The translations under genes and the position numbers were made by a program. From Streptomyces pseudovenezuelae (GTDB lineage Bacteria > Actinomycetota > Actinomycetes > Streptomycetales > Streptomycetaceae), in contig NZ_KQ948144.1 in NCBI RefSeq assembly GCF_001513955.1, positions 1,547,220 through 1,611,219 of the forward strand: 64,000 nucleotides of DNA, written 5' to 3'. Positions 8,430 to 17,732 of the stretch are shown here, in pieces; positions within the stretch are counted from its first letter, which is position 1; each line of letters begins with the position of its first letter. The notes beneath the pieces were generated by a model. The model was not told the DNA's origin. It searched no databases and saw only the letters and a list, made by a program, of their open reading frames with translations.

Positions 8430-9232
8430 CCGTTGAGGCGAGCCGGCCGGAGATCGAAGTACGCGGTCTGCACAAGTCGTTCGGCACCAACGAGGTCCTC
8501 AAGGGGATCGACCTGGAGATCGGCCAGGGCGAGGTCGTCTGTGTGATCGGCCCCTCGGGGTCGGGCAAGTCCACGCTGCTGCGGTGCGTGAACCTCCTGG
8601 AGGAGCCGACGAAGGGCCAGGTCTTCGTCGGCGGCACCGAACTCACCGACCCCGACGTCGACATCGACGCCGTACGCCGCCGTATCGGCATGGTCTTCCA
8701 GCAGTTCAACCTCTTCCCGCACCTCACGGTGACCGAGAACCTCACACTGCCGCAGCGCAGGGTCCTCAGGCGGGGCAAGGCGGAGGCCGCGAAGGTGGCC
8801 GCCGAGAACCTGGAGCGGGTGGGCCTCGCGGAGAAGGCGGACGCCTACCCCGCCTCCCTGTCCGGCGGACAGCAGCAGCGGGTCGCGATCGCCCGGTCCC
8901 TGTCCATGGGCCCGGAGGTGATGCTCTTCGACGAGCCGACCTCGGCCCTCGACCCGGAGCTGGTGGGCGACGTGCTCGCGGTCATGCGGATGCTGGCCCA
9001 GGAGGGCATGACGATGATGGTCGTCACCCACGAGATGACCTTCGCCCGCGAGGTCGCCGACCGGGTCGTCTTCATGGACGCCGGAGTGATCGTCGAGGAC
9101 GGCACCCCGGCCCAGGTCATCGGTGACCCCAGCCATGAGCGCACCCGGCACTTCCTCTCCCGGCTCCTCGACCCGGCGATGGCCGACGTGCAGGAGGACG
9201 GCGGGGGAGAGGGCATCGGAAAGGACAGCTGA
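8426..9232 (+). CDS. Amino-acid ABC transporter ATP-binding protein (GlnQ type)
   Basis: A 268-residue ATPase. Walker A is GPSGSGKST, the Q-loop is in [14 protein letters not shown], the signature is [15 protein letters not shown] and Walker B is [13 protein letters not shown], followed by [16 protein letters not shown]. This is a complete amino-acid-class nucleotide-binding domain. The ATG at 8426 overlaps the permease stop. The C-terminus has a short extra tail ([15 protein letters not shown]). A strong hairpin follows 47 bp downstream, so the operon probably ends here. Confidence 0.94.
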   Translation: MTVEASRPEIEVRGLHKSFGTNEVLKGIDLEIGQGEVVCVIGPSGSGKSTLLRCVNLLEEPTKGQVFVGGTELTDPDVDIDAVRRRIGMVFQQFNLFPHLTVTENLTLPQRRVLRRGKAEAAKVAAENLERVGLAEKADAYPASLSGGQQQRVAIARSLSMGPEVMLFDEPTSALDPELVGDVLAVMRMLAQEGMTMMVVTHEMTFAREVADRVVFMDAGVIVEDGTPAQVIGDPSHERTRHFLSRLLDPAMADVQEDGGGEGIGKDS

Positions 9233-9278
9233 AAGGATCCCTCGACAGGTTCCCCGCCAGGATCCCCGACAGGATCCC

Positions 9279-9305
9279 CGACAGGGGACGTACGTTCCCC
9301 TGTCG
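9279..9305 (+). terminator. Hairpin terminator after the amino-acid ABC operon
   Basis: A perfect 10-bp stem CGACAGGGGA / TCCCCTGTCG with a 7-nt loop, without a T-tract as is usual in Streptomyces. Just before it (9242-9284) lie imperfect repeats of the unit GACAGGATCCCC. Confidence 0.8.
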
Positions 9306-9336
9306 CACAGAGCCTGACAAGCGCCATCATTCGGGC

Positions 9337-10128
9337 ATGACGACTCTCGGAGACACGGGCGGCTTCGGAGCGGGCGGCACACTGCCCCCGCTGCCGGAGG
9401 ACTGGGAGCGCTGCCTGGCCGTGGCCGCGCACCCGGACGACATCGAGTACGGGACGGCGTCCGCGGTCTCCCGCTGGACCACCCAGGGCAAGCGGATCAC
9501 GTATCTGCTGGTCACCCGTGGCGAGGCGGGCATCGACGGGCTGCACCCGGATCAGGCGGCCCCGCTGCGCGAGGCCGAGGAGCGGGCGGGCGCGCGGGAA
9601 GTCGGCGTGGACACGGTGGAGTTCCTCGACCACCGCGACGGGATGATCGAGGAGGGCCCGGCCCTGCGCCGGGACATCGTGCGGGCGATCCGGCGGCACC
9701 GTCCCGAGGTCGTGGTGACGGGGGCGTACACCGTGCGGATGGTCGCCGGGGTGGTCAACCAGGCCGACCACCGCGTGGTGGGCCTCGCCGCGCTCGACGC
9801 GGCACGCGACGCCGGCAACCGCTGGATCTTTCCCGAACTCGCCGACGAGGGTCTCGAACCCTGGGGCGGAGTCCGCTTCGTGGCCGTCGCCGGGACGGAC
9901 CGCCCCACCCACGGCGTGGACGTCACCGGCGAACCCCTGGAGCGGGGCATCGCCTCCCTGGCCGCGCACGCCGAGTACACCAAGGGCCTCGGCGCCGGGG
10001 CCTTCGAGCCGCGCCCCTTCCTGACCTGGGCGGCCCGACAGGGCGGTCCCGCCCTCGGCGTCGAGGCGGCGGTCCTCTTCGACGTCCACCAGCTCGCCTT
10101 CGAGGGGCCACCGCCCTGGGAACAGTGA
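9337..10128 (+). CDS. PIG-L (LmbE-like) zinc-dependent deacetylase family protein
   Basis: A 263-residue member of the PIG-L/LmbE family, which includes MshB and Mca, N-deacetylases or amidases for GlcNAc-type and mycothiol-type substrates. The zinc motif AHPDDIEYG is near residues 31-39, and the third ligand region is NQADHRVVG. The length is typical. The gene is followed after 25 bp by an amidohydrolase on the same strand. The substrate is unknown: it is not obviously MshB or Mca. Confidence 0.88.
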   Translation: MTTLGDTGGFGAGGTLPPLPEDWERCLAVAAHPDDIEYGTASAVSRWTTQGKRITYLLVTRGEAGIDGLHPDQAAPLREAEERAGAREVGVDTVEFLDHRDGMIEEGPALRRDIVRAIRRHRPEVVVTGAYTVRMVAGVVNQADHRVVGLAALDAARDAGNRWIFPELADEGLEPWGGVRFVAVAGTDRPTHGVDVTGEPLERGIASLAAHAEYTKGLGAGAFEPRPFLTWAARQGGPALGVEAAVLFDVHQLAFEGPPPWEQ

Positions 10129-10153
10129 CGCCCGGCTGACTAGGGTGCGATCC

Positions 10154-11245
10154 ATGAACGATCACGCGGTGCTGCACGTGAAGGGCCGGATCCTGGCCGG
10201 CCCCGAGGACGTCCGGGACGAGCTGTGGGTGGTCGACGGACGGATCTCCTACGACCGTCCCGTCGCCGCCCGTGACGTCCGCACGGTGTCGGGCTGGGCG
10301 CTGCCCGGTCTGGTGGACGCGCACTGTCATGTGGGCCTGGGCGCGCACGGCCCGGTCGACCAGGGCGTGGCCGAGAAGCAGGCGCTGGCCGACCGCGAGG
10401 CCGGCACCCTGCTGATCCGCGACGCCGGATCGCCCTCCGACACCCGCTGGGTGGACGACCGCGAGGACCTGCCGAAGATCATCAGGGCCGGCCGGCACAT
10501 CGCCCGCACCCGCCGCTACCTCAGGAACTACGCCTGGGAGATCGAGCCCGAGGACCTCGTCGCGTACGTCGCGCAGGAGGCCCGCCGGGGTGACGGCTGG
10601 GTGAAGCTGGTCGGCGACTGGATCGACCGCGAGGTGGGCGACCTGGCACCCAGCTGGCCGCGGGAGGCGGCCGAGGCGGCCATCGCGGAGGCCCACCGCC
10701 TCGGCGCCCGCGTCACCGCGCACTGCTTCGCCGAGAACTCCCTGAAGGACCTGGTCGAGGCGGGCATCGACTGCGTCGAACACGCGACGGGCCTCACGGA
10801 CGACCTGATCCCCCTCTTCGCCGAGCGGGGCGTCGCGATCGTCCCGACCCTGGTCAACATCGCGACCTTCCCCAAGCTGGCGGACGGCGGCGAGTCCCGG
10901 TTCCCCCGCTGGTCCGCCCATATGCGGCGGCTCCACGAGCGCCGCTACGACACCGTCCGCGGCGCCTACGACGCCGGCATCCCGGTGTACGTCGGCACGG
11001 ACGCGGGCGGCACCCTCCCGCACGGGCTGGTGGCGGCGGAGGTCGCGGAACTGGTGACGGCCGGAATCCCCCCGGTCGAGGCCCTGTCGGCGACGGCATG
11101 GGGCGCCCGCGCGTGGCTGGGACGCCCGGGTCTGGAGGAGGGGGCACCCGCGGACCTGGTGGTGTACGAGCAGGATCCGCGTGCGGACGTACGGGTTCTG
11201 GCGGCTCCGCTCCAGGTCGTGCTGAACGGCCGGGTGGTGGAGTAG
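10154..11245 (+). CDS. Amidohydrolase family protein
   Basis: A 363-residue metal-dependent hydrolase of the imidazolonepropionase/prolidase-like branch. It shows the strand 1 metal motif DAHCHVGLG, a later ligand stretch AHRLGARVTAHCFAENSLKDLVEAGIDCVEHATG, and the Asp near GIPVYVGTDAGGTLPHG. The ATG at 10154 was chosen over GTG 10145 because it gives the compact N-terminus MNDHAVLHVKGRIL. It probably forms a transcript with the PIG-L gene, which suggests a two-step hydrolysis of an N-acyl or amide compound; that is inference. Confidence 0.88.
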   Translation: MNDHAVLHVKGRILAGPEDVRDELWVVDGRISYDRPVAARDVRTVSGWALPGLVDAHCHVGLGAHGPVDQGVAEKQALADREAGTLLIRDAGSPSDTRWVDDREDLPKIIRAGRHIARTRRYLRNYAWEIEPEDLVAYVAQEARRGDGWVKLVGDWIDREVGDLAPSWPREAAEAAIAEAHRLGARVTAHCFAENSLKDLVEAGIDCVEHATGLTDDLIPLFAERGVAIVPTLVNIATFPKLADGGESRFPRWSAHMRRLHERRYDTVRGAYDAGIPVYVGTDAGGTLPHGLVAAEVAELVTAGIPPVEALSATAWGARAWLGRPGLEEGAPADLVVYEQDPRADVRVLAAPLQVVLNGRVVE

Positions 11246-11384
11246 GCGCCGGGGACGTGCGGGCTCGAAAGCGTGCGCGGATGCGCCACGATCGTGTGAA
11301 CTCCCGGCGGATCGCTGTCGAACGACCGGTGGTGCGACATCCTTTCGAGGTCCCGAGCCAGTCCTTCCTGGGGGTCCCACCACC

Positions 11385-12281
11385 GTGAACAGCACCCACT
11401 TCCGCATGCCCGCACGCCGTCTCGCCACCGTGGCGACGGCCACCGTCCTGGCCGCCGGTCCCGCGGCGCTGGCCGGTGCGGGCGCCGCGCACGCGACCGG
11501 CGACCAGGGGCACGCGAGCGCCGTCGTCCTGCGCACGGGGCTGGACGTCAACCTGCTCGACAAGACCGTGCACGTCCCCCTCGCGGTCGCCCTCAACGAG
11601 GTCGAGGCACCCCGGAGCGCCCGGCAGACCGCGCTGACGGCGACGTTGGACGGTGTGGACGGGGGACGGCCGTTCAGTGTGCTCGCCGCCGAGGCGGCCG
11701 ACGCCACGGCGACGGTCACCGACGGGAAGGCCGAGGCGTCCACCCGTCTCACCCACGCCAAGGTCCATGTCCCCGGTCTTCCGTTGCTGTCCCTGATCGA
11801 GATCGAGGGCGTCACCTCCGAGGCGGTCTGCGAGGCCGGCCGGACCCCGACCGCCTCCTCGAACCTCCTGGGCGCGGTCACGGTGCTCGGCAAGAAGGTC
11901 ACGGTGACCGCCGGCGGCCCGACCGACGTCAAGGTGCCCGGTGTCGGCGAGGTCCGCCTCGACCTGTCGAGGAACGCGACCAGCTCGCGCACGGCCGCCG
12001 CCACCGCGCTCGAACTCACCGTCTCCGTCAACCCGTTGAAGCTGGGCGTCGCCGACGTCGAGGGCACCCTGACCCTCGCGAAGGCGACCTGCGAGGCACC
12101 GGCCGCCCCCGCCGCCTCGCAGTCGCCCGCGGACGAGGTCGAACCCCAGGGCGGCCCCGTCGAGGAGGCGGGCCTGGCCGAGACCGGCGGCAGCTCCGTC
12201 ACGCCGTACCTCCTCGGCGGGGCGCTCGCGCTGCTCGTGGCCGGTGCGGGAGCCGTGGTGGTGGCCCGACGCCGGGGCTGA
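11385..12281 (+). CDS. SCO1860-like LAETG-anchored secreted protein
   Basis: A 298-residue cell-wall protein. It has a Sec signal peptide at residues 1-38 (basic N-end, hydrophobic core, AHA-T cleavage area) and a Thr/Ala/Val-rich beta-type body with no catalytic motif. The C-terminus carries a sortase signal, LAETG at residues 264-268, then a hydrophobic helix and an ARRRG tail. LAETG is the class E sortase motif of Streptomyces. No sortase gene is in the window. I recognise it as the family named after S. coelicolor SCO1860; its function is unknown. GTG start. Confidence 0.9.
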   Translation: MNSTHFRMPARRLATVATATVLAAGPAALAGAGAAHATGDQGHASAVVLRTGLDVNLLDKTVHVPLAVALNEVEAPRSARQTALTATLDGVDGGRPFSVLAAEAADATATVTDGKAEASTRLTHAKVHVPGLPLLSLIEIEGVTSEAVCEAGRTPTASSNLLGAVTVLGKKVTVTAGGPTDVKVPGVGEVRLDLSRNATSSRTAAATALELTVSVNPLKLGVADVEGTLTLAKATCEAPAAPAASQSPADEVEPQGGPVEEAGLAETGGSSVTPYLLGGALALLVAGAGAVVVARRRG

Positions 12282-12395
12282 CCGCCCACCTCGCCCGCAC
12301 CGGGGCCCGGCACTCACCCGGATGGCGCAGCGGCCGCATCTCTGCCACCGTGGAAAACGAGGGGGCGGCTGTGCCCGGGGGGTGAGGAGGTCCCC

Positions 12396-13004
12396 ATGCG
12401 CGTAGCACCGCTCACCGGTGTCGTGGCCGTGGCGCTCACGGTTGCCGCATTCCTTCTGCTCGGCGACACTCCGGGCGTCGGCGCCTCCGGGCGCGAGGTG
12501 AGGTCGTTCTACGACGACCATCGCGCGCAGACCGGAGTGAGCCTGTATCTCCTGGTCATCGCCGCGGTGCTGTTCGTCCTCTTCGCCGCGTACCTGGCCC
12601 GCGCGGTCCGGGACCTCCCGCCCGGCGGCGAGTGGCTGCACCGCGTGGTCCTCGCCGGCGGCGTCCTGATCGCCGCGGGCTTCCTGGTGGGCGCGGCCCT
12701 CACCCTGGCCCTGCTGGACCTCTCGGACAAGTCCTCCGCGACCCCTGCGGCGCTCCAGACGCTCAACGCGGTCAACGAGGACTTCTTCATCCCGTTCGTC
12801 GCCGGCATGGGCCTGATGCTCCTGGCCGCCGGCCTGGCCACGGTCCGCTCCGGCGACTCGCCGCTGCCCCGCTGGCTGAGCTGGGCCGCGCTCGTCCTCG
12901 GGGTCCTGGTCTTCGTCCCCTGGGTCGGCTTCTTCGCCTTCGCACTCGCGGGCGTATGGGTGATCATCGCGAGCGTCCTTCTGGGGCGCCGCGCACGGGC
13001 CTAG
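12396..13004 (+). CDS. Polytopic membrane protein of unknown function
   Basis: A 202-residue hydrophobic protein with about six predicted transmembrane helices (near residues 5-23, 48-70, 83-107, 131-150, 160-180 and 180-198). It resembles DUF4386-type or similar uncharacterised membrane proteins, but I cannot name the family with certainty. The ATG at 12396 has a strong GAGGAGG ribosome site. It lies 114 bp after the LAETG gene on the same strand. Downstream, within 10 bp of its stop, the regulatory region of the carbohydrate locus begins. Confidence 0.75.
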   Translation: MRVAPLTGVVAVALTVAAFLLLGDTPGVGASGREVRSFYDDHRAQTGVSLYLLVIAAVLFVLFAAYLARAVRDLPPGGEWLHRVVLAGGVLIAAGFLVGAALTLALLDLSDKSSATPAALQTLNAVNEDFFIPFVAGMGLMLLAAGLATVRSGDSPLPRWLSWAALVLGVLVFVPWVGFFAFALAGVWVIIASVLLGRRARA

Positions 13005-13008
13005 TCTC

Positions 13009-13022
13009 TGAGAGCGTTTTCA
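13009..13022. promoter_or_regulatory. Distal LacI-type operator
   Basis: TGAGAGCGTTTTCA is an imperfect palindrome with a central CG, two mismatches from the near-perfect site at 13098-13111. The two centres are 89 bp apart, a distance compatible with looping by a LacI-family tetramer or two dimers. Confidence 0.5.
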
Positions 13023-13085
13023 CTCACGTTGATCCTTCACCTCATCGCTCCGACCTGCCTCAACTCCCCAGATTTGTCAGAACTG

Positions 13086-13114
13086 TTGACCCCTGAATGA
13101 AAGCGCTTTAACTT
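13086..13114 (+). promoter_or_regulatory. Carbohydrate-locus promoter with LacI operator in the spacer
   Basis: A -35-like TTGACC (13086-13091) and -10-like TAACTT (13109-13114) are 17 bp apart. Between them lies TGAAAGCGCTTTAA (13098-13111), a LacI-family operator with a perfect AAAGCGCTTT core. The LacI gene at 16647 in the same operon is the obvious binder. The first permease gene starts 37 bp downstream. Confidence 0.72.
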
Positions 13115-13150
13115 CCTCTTCGATCTGACCCACCAGGAAGAGGGAGAGTC

Positions 13151-14056
13151 TTGGCAGTCGCCCGACGAAAACGCTTCCAGAGCAGGACCCTTCTCCTGCT
13201 GATGCTGCCCGGCCTCGCCTACTTCCTGCTCTTCCACTACGGCGCGCTGGTCGGCAACGTCATCGCGTTCAAGGAGTACGTCCCGTTCGACGGCATATGG
13301 GGCAGCCCCTGGACCGGACTCGGCAACTTCCGGCGGATGTTCGAGGACACCGCGTTCTGGGACGCGGTGCTCAACACCGTCTGGATCGCCGTTCTCCAGC
13401 TCGTGTTCTACTTCCCGGTCCCGCTCGGCCTCGCCCTGCTGCTGCACAGCCTCACCTGGAGCAGCGTCCGCCGGTTCGTCCAGTCGGTCGCCTATCTCCC
13501 GCACTTCATCTCGTGGGTGATCGTCGTCGCCCTCTTCCAGCAGCTGCTCGGCGACACCGGACTGCTCAACTCGGGCCTGGACGGCATGGGGTTGCACACC
13601 GTCGACATCATCGGCAACCCCGACGCCTTCAAGCCGCTCGTCGTCGCCCAGGTCGTCTGGAAGGACGCGGGCTGGGGCACGATCATCTTCCTCGCCGCCC
13701 TCGCCCAGGTCGACGAGCAGCAGTACGAGGCCGCCGCGATCGACGGGGCGGGCCCCTGGCGGCGCTTCTGGCACGTCACCCTGCCCGCCGTCCGCCCGGT
13801 GATCGTGCTGCTGCTGATCATGCGGCTCGGCGACATCCTCTCCGTCGGCTTCGAGCAGATGCTGCTCCAGCGCGACGCCGTCGGCCCCGAGGCCTCCGAG
13901 ATCATCGACACCTTCGTCTACTACCAGGGCATCGTCGGCGGCGACTACGGATTCGCCGCCGCAGCGGGCCTGTTCAAGGGCGTCGTCGGCGCCCTCCTCG
14001 TCTACGCGGCCAACAAGGTCGCCCACCGCCTCGGCGAACAGGGGGTCTACAAGTGA
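13151..14056 (+). CDS. Carbohydrate ABC transporter permease (LplB type)
   Basis: A 301-residue CUT1-family permease of the LplB/COG4209 kind. It has an N-terminal helix LLLLMLPGLAYFLLFHYG, the segment FKEYVPFDGIWGSPWTGLGNFRRMF, and the EAA loop EAAAIDGAGPWRRFWHVTLPAVRPVIVLLLI. The start is TTG 13151 with GGGAGAG immediately upstream; no better start fits. It overlaps the next permease gene by 4 bp (GTGA). These permeases usually import oligosaccharides, often uronate-containing or plant-cell-wall derived. Confidence 0.92.
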   Translation: MAVARRKRFQSRTLLLLMLPGLAYFLLFHYGALVGNVIAFKEYVPFDGIWGSPWTGLGNFRRMFEDTAFWDAVLNTVWIAVLQLVFYFPVPLGLALLLHSLTWSSVRRFVQSVAYLPHFISWVIVVALFQQLLGDTGLLNSGLDGMGLHTVDIIGNPDAFKPLVVAQVVWKDAGWGTIIFLAALAQVDEQQYEAAAIDGAGPWRRFWHVTLPAVRPVIVLLLIMRLGDILSVGFEQMLLQRDAVGPEASEIIDTFVYYQGIVGGDYGFAAAAGLFKGVVGALLVYAANKVAHRLGEQGVYK

Positions 14057-14940
14057 GTGCCCAGACCCGTCCGGGATGGCTGGAGAAACCGAAGCCGGTG
14101 ACCCAGGCCGCGAAGGCGATGGCGCTCGCCGTCGTCGTCCTGCTGGTCTGCGTGCCGTTCCTCGTCATCGTGTCGACCTCGCTCGCCTCCACCGAGGAGG
14201 TCGTCGACAACGGGGGCTGGGTGCTGTGGCCGACCCGTCCCTCGTTGCAGGCCTACCGGGACATCCTCGACGGCGGGATCGTCACCCACGCCCTCGGCGT
14301 CAGCGTCGGCGTCACGGTCGTGGGAACCGCGCTCAGCCTCCTGTGCACGGTCACCCTCGCCTACGCCCTCGCCCGACCCGGCGTCCTCGGCGGCCGGCCG
14401 GTCCTCCTCCTGGTCCTGTTCACCTTCCTCTTCCCGCCCGGCATGATCCCGAGCTTCCTGCTGGTCAAGGAGCTGGGCCTGCTGGACAGTTACGCCTCAC
14501 TGGTGCTGCCCGTCCTGGTGAACGTCTTCAACCTGGTCGTCCTGCGCGGCTTCTTCCAGGGCATCCCCGACGAGCTGTACGAGGCCGCGCGCCTCGACGG
14601 GGCGGGGGACTGGAGGGTGCTCGTCTCCGTCGTACTGCCGCTGTCCAAAGCCGCGTTGGCCGTCGTGGGGCTCTTCTACGCGGTGGCCTACTGGAACTCC
14701 TGGTTCTACGCCTCGCTCTACCTGGAGAGCGACCACTGGCCCCTCCAACAGGTGCTGCGCACCTACGTGGTGGCCGGTTCCGGGCTCACCGACGCCACCA
14801 CCGGCGAGGGCACCGTCACCGCCCCGCAGACCGTGCAGATGGCGGTCCTCGTGATCGCCACCGTGCCGATCCTGCTGATCTACCCCTTCCTCCAGAAGTA
14901 CTTCACCAAGGGCGTGCTCACCGGCGCCATCAAGAGCTGA
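14053..14940 (+). CDS. Carbohydrate ABC transporter permease (LplC/YtcP type)
   Basis: A 295-residue partner permease (COG0395 branch), with six hydrophobic segments and the EAA loop YEAARLDGAGDWRVLVSVVLPLSKAALAVVGLFYAVAYWNSWF. The GTG at 14053 overlaps the upstream TGA. It forms the heterodimeric channel with the preceding permease. No ATPase gene is in the locus; in Streptomyces such systems usually borrow the shared ATPase MsiK, which is inference here. Confidence 0.92.
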   Translation: MSAQTRPGWLEKPKPVTQAAKAMALAVVVLLVCVPFLVIVSTSLASTEEVVDNGGWVLWPTRPSLQAYRDILDGGIVTHALGVSVGVTVVGTALSLLCTVTLAYALARPGVLGGRPVLLLVLFTFLFPPGMIPSFLLVKELGLLDSYASLVLPVLVNVFNLVVLRGFFQGIPDELYEAARLDGAGDWRVLVSVVLPLSKAALAVVGLFYAVAYWNSWFYASLYLESDHWPLQQVLRTYVVAGSGLTDATTGEGTVTAPQTVQMAVLVIATVPILLIYPFLQKYFTKGVLTGAIKS

Positions 14941-14977
14941 CCCGAGCTGACACAAGCCGACACGAGGTGATTCACCC

Positions 14978-16615
14978 ATGCCCAGCCTGTCCCGACGCAC
15001 CCTGCTGCTGTCCGCGGCGGCCCTGTCCGTCCCCGGTGCGCTGACCGCCTGCTCCACCGGTTCCGGCGACAGCGACGTCTCCAACGCGGGCAAGAAGCTG
15101 GCCCCCTGGCCCGCGTACAAGGCGGCGAGCGGGCCCAAGCCGGACCTCGCGCCCACCCGGGCGGGCGTCCAGGCCGGATACACGGCCTACCCCGCCGACC
15201 TGGTCAGGTCCGTCTCCCGCACCCCCGGCGACGGCTCGACCGTCAAGGTCATGTCGGTGTCCTTCGGCACCCCGCCCAAACCGGCCTCGGCGAACCGGTT
15301 CTGGGCCGCCGTCGAGAAGGCGCTGGGCGTGAGGATCGAGTACACGATCGTCTCCCAGGCCGACTACCAGAAGAAGATGGCCACGGTCATGGCGGGCGAC
15401 GCCGACACCCTGCCCGACATCATCAACCTGTTCTCCGGCTTCGTCCTGCCCCGCGAGGCGGAGTTCGTGCAACGCCGGGCCGAGGACCTCACCCCGTACC
15501 TGTCCGGCGAGGCGATCGCCGACTACCCGAACCTGGCCGGCATCCCCACCCACGCCTGGCAGGACATGGGCCGCATCGCCGGCCGCATCTACGGCATCCC
15601 GCTGGAACGCCCGCTGCCCGGCTCCACCCTCTGGCTCAACCAGGGCCTGTTCACCGACTCGGGAATGAAGGAGGGCTGGACCTCGGAGGACTTCGCCGCC
15701 GTCGCCCAGCGGGCCACCAGCGGCCGCACCTACGCGCTCGGGGCCGCCAACGGCTCCCTGTTCGGCAACGCCGTGCACGCCGCCGCCCACAACGCGCCCA
15801 ACGAGTGGGCCGTCACCAAGGACGGCACCTTCCACCACTGCGCCACCGACGAACGCTACAAGGCGGCCATCGCCTTCCAGGCCGGACTCCGCAAGAACGG
15901 CTCCTACTACCCCGACTCGACGTCCGTGTCCCAGATCGACCTGACCACCCTCTACTACAACGGCACCGTCGGCTCCATGCAGGACGGCTTCGGCGCCTAC
16001 CTGTCCAAGTACCGTGAGTCACAGGGCAAGTTGACCCCGGCCGCAGCGCTCCCCTACAGCGTGGACGGCGAGAGCGGCGGGATCGTCGCCGCCCGCCGCT
16101 CCTTCGGCTACACCGTCCTGAAGAAGGCCGGGAAGGAGCGCGTCGAACTCCTCCTGCGCATCCTCGACTACCTCGCCGCCCCCTTCGGCAGCAGGGAGTG
16201 GGAGCTCGTCCACTACGGCGTCGAGGGCACCCACTTCACCCGCGGCAAGGACGGCTCGCCCGAGCCCACCGAGCTCGGCGAGGTCGAGAACAACACCAAC
16301 CTGCCGCTGAAGTACCTCGCCGAGGGCCCGCAGGTGCTGTTCGTGCCGGGCATGCCGGACGCAGTACGGGCCCTGCACTCCTGGCAGCGGAAGGTCGTGC
16401 CGCACGCCATCCGCAACGCCTCCAACGGCCTGCAGTCCCGCACCAGGAACGCCCAGGGCACCACGCTCAAGGCGATGCTCGACGACGCCGTCACCGGGAT
16501 CGTCGCCGGGCGGCTGCCGCTGTCCGAGTGGGACGCGGTGGTCAAGAAGTGGCGGGACCGGGGCGGCGACAGAATGGCCGGTGAGTTCGCGAAGGACTAC
16601 GCGGCCAACACATGA
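14978..16615 (+). CDS. Extracellular carbohydrate-binding lipoprotein (LplA type)
   Basis: A 545-residue solute-binding protein, far longer than typical sugar-binding proteins and typical of LplA-type CUT1 systems. The signal has an SRRTLLLSAAA twin-arginine-like start and lipobox LTAC (Cys25), so it may be a Tat-exported lipoprotein. The mature part shows YQKKMATVMAGDADTLPDIINLFSGFVLP. It follows the permeases by 37 bp and is followed by the LacI gene 31 bp later. Confidence 0.9.
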   Translation: MPSLSRRTLLLSAAALSVPGALTACSTGSGDSDVSNAGKKLAPWPAYKAASGPKPDLAPTRAGVQAGYTAYPADLVRSVSRTPGDGSTVKVMSVSFGTPPKPASANRFWAAVEKALGVRIEYTIVSQADYQKKMATVMAGDADTLPDIINLFSGFVLPREAEFVQRRAEDLTPYLSGEAIADYPNLAGIPTHAWQDMGRIAGRIYGIPLERPLPGSTLWLNQGLFTDSGMKEGWTSEDFAAVAQRATSGRTYALGAANGSLFGNAVHAAAHNAPNEWAVTKDGTFHHCATDERYKAAIAFQAGLRKNGSYYPDSTSVSQIDLTTLYYNGTVGSMQDGFGAYLSKYRESQGKLTPAAALPYSVDGESGGIVAARRSFGYTVLKKAGKERVELLLRILDYLAAPFGSREWELVHYGVEGTHFTRGKDGSPEPTELGEVENNTNLPLKYLAEGPQVLFVPGMPDAVRALHSWQRKVVPHAIRNASNGLQSRTRNAQGTTLKAMLDDAVTGIVAGRLPLSEWDAVVKKWRDRGGDRMAGEFAKDYAANT

Positions 16616-16646
16616 GGCGCCGCCGGTGGAACAGGAGACGCGGGGG

Positions 16647-17732
16647 ATGGAGAACGACATGACGGAGCCGGGGTCCAGGCGACGGGTCACGATCCGTGAG
16701 GTCGCCGAAAGAGCGGGGGTGTCGATGGCGACGGCCTCCCGCGCGCTCAGCGGCAACCACCCGGTACCGGCCGCGACCCGGGCCCGGGTCCTGCGCGCCG
16801 CCCGCGATCTCGACTACGTCGCCAACGCGCACGCCCGGGCCCTGGTCGGCGGCGGCCGCAAGATGGCCGCCGTCGTCGTCCGGCAGGTGACCAGCCCCTT
16901 CTACGCCCAGGTCGCCGAGGGAGTGGAGGCCGAGGCCGCCGACCGCGGCTGGCTGTGCGTGGTCGGGGCGACCGGCGGGGACCCGCAGCGGGAGATGGAG
17001 TTCGTGCAGCTGATGCGGGAGGAGGGGGCCCGGCTGGTGATCCTCGTCGGCGGGGTCGTCGAGGACGAGGCGTACCGCGAGCGGGTGGCCCACTACGCCC
17101 AGGCGCTCGACTCCACCGGGGCCCGGCTCGTGCTGTGCGGCCGTCCCGCCCCGGATCCCGAGATCCCGGCGCTGGTCGTCGAGTTCGACAACGAGGCCGG
17201 GGCCCGGGCGATCACCGGGCACCTGCTGTCCGCGGGGCACCGGCGGATCGTCTTCCTCGGCGGCCTGCCCGGGAACACGGCCCTGGACGCACGCGTCGCC
17301 GGGTACCGGGCCGCGCTCGCCGAGCACGGGCTGCCTCCCGAGGCCGCGCGGGTCGTCGACTGCGGGCTGGGCCGGGCGGCCGGACTGCGGGCCATGGGTG
17401 AACTCCTCAAGGAGACCAGGGAGTTCACGGCGGTGGTCGCCGGGGACGACATGGTCGCCGCGGGGGCCTTGCGTGCCATCGCCGACGCGGGGCTCGCCGT
17501 GCCGGCGGACCTCTCCGTCGTCGGCTACAACGACATCCCGCTCGCCGAGGACTTCAACCCCCCGCTGACGACGGTCCGCACGCCCGCCGAGGAGCTCGGC
17601 CGGGCCGCCGTACGCATCGCCCTGCGCGACCCCGAACACGCCGCCGGAAGCCACCACCTGCTGGGCACGCACATCGTCGTACGCCGAAGCGTCGCCCCAC
17701 CACCGACCGACGGAGGACTCACCCCCGTATGA
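16647..17732 (+). CDS. LacI-family transcriptional regulator
   Basis: A 361-residue repressor. The N-terminal helix-turn-helix is VTIREVAERAGVSMATASRALSGNHPVPAATRARVLRAARDLDYVANAHARAL, with the hinge helix at its end. A periplasmic-binding-protein-like sensor domain follows (VVRQVTSPFYAQVAEGVEAEA, AVVAGDDMVAAGALRAI, VVGYNDIPLAEDFNPPLTTVR). The ATG at 16647 has GGAG 9 bp upstream; ATG 16659 is an alternative. It is embedded in the locus that carries two matching operators, so it likely represses it until a sugar ligand binds. Confidence 0.92.
   Translation: MENDMTEPGSRRRVTIREVAERAGVSMATASRALSGNHPVPAATRARVLRAARDLDYVANAHARALVGGGRKMAAVVVRQVTSPFYAQVAEGVEAEAADRGWLCVVGATGGDPQREMEFVQLMREEGARLVILVGGVVEDEAYRERVAHYAQALDSTGARLVLCGRPAPDPEIPALVVEFDNEAGARAITGHLLSAGHRRIVFLGGLPGNTALDARVAGYRAALAEHGLPPEAARVVDCGLGRAAGLRAMGELLKETREFTAVVAGDDMVAAGALRAIADAGLAVPADLSVVGYNDIPLAEDFNPPLTTVRTPAEELGRAAVRIALRDPEHAAGSHHLLGTHIVVRRSVAPPPTDGGLTPV

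Noticed and set aside
9242..9290. Short repeats GACAGGATCCCC considered as a CRISPR-like array
   Set aside because: Units are only about 12 bp, imperfect, without spacers, and run into a terminator hairpin.
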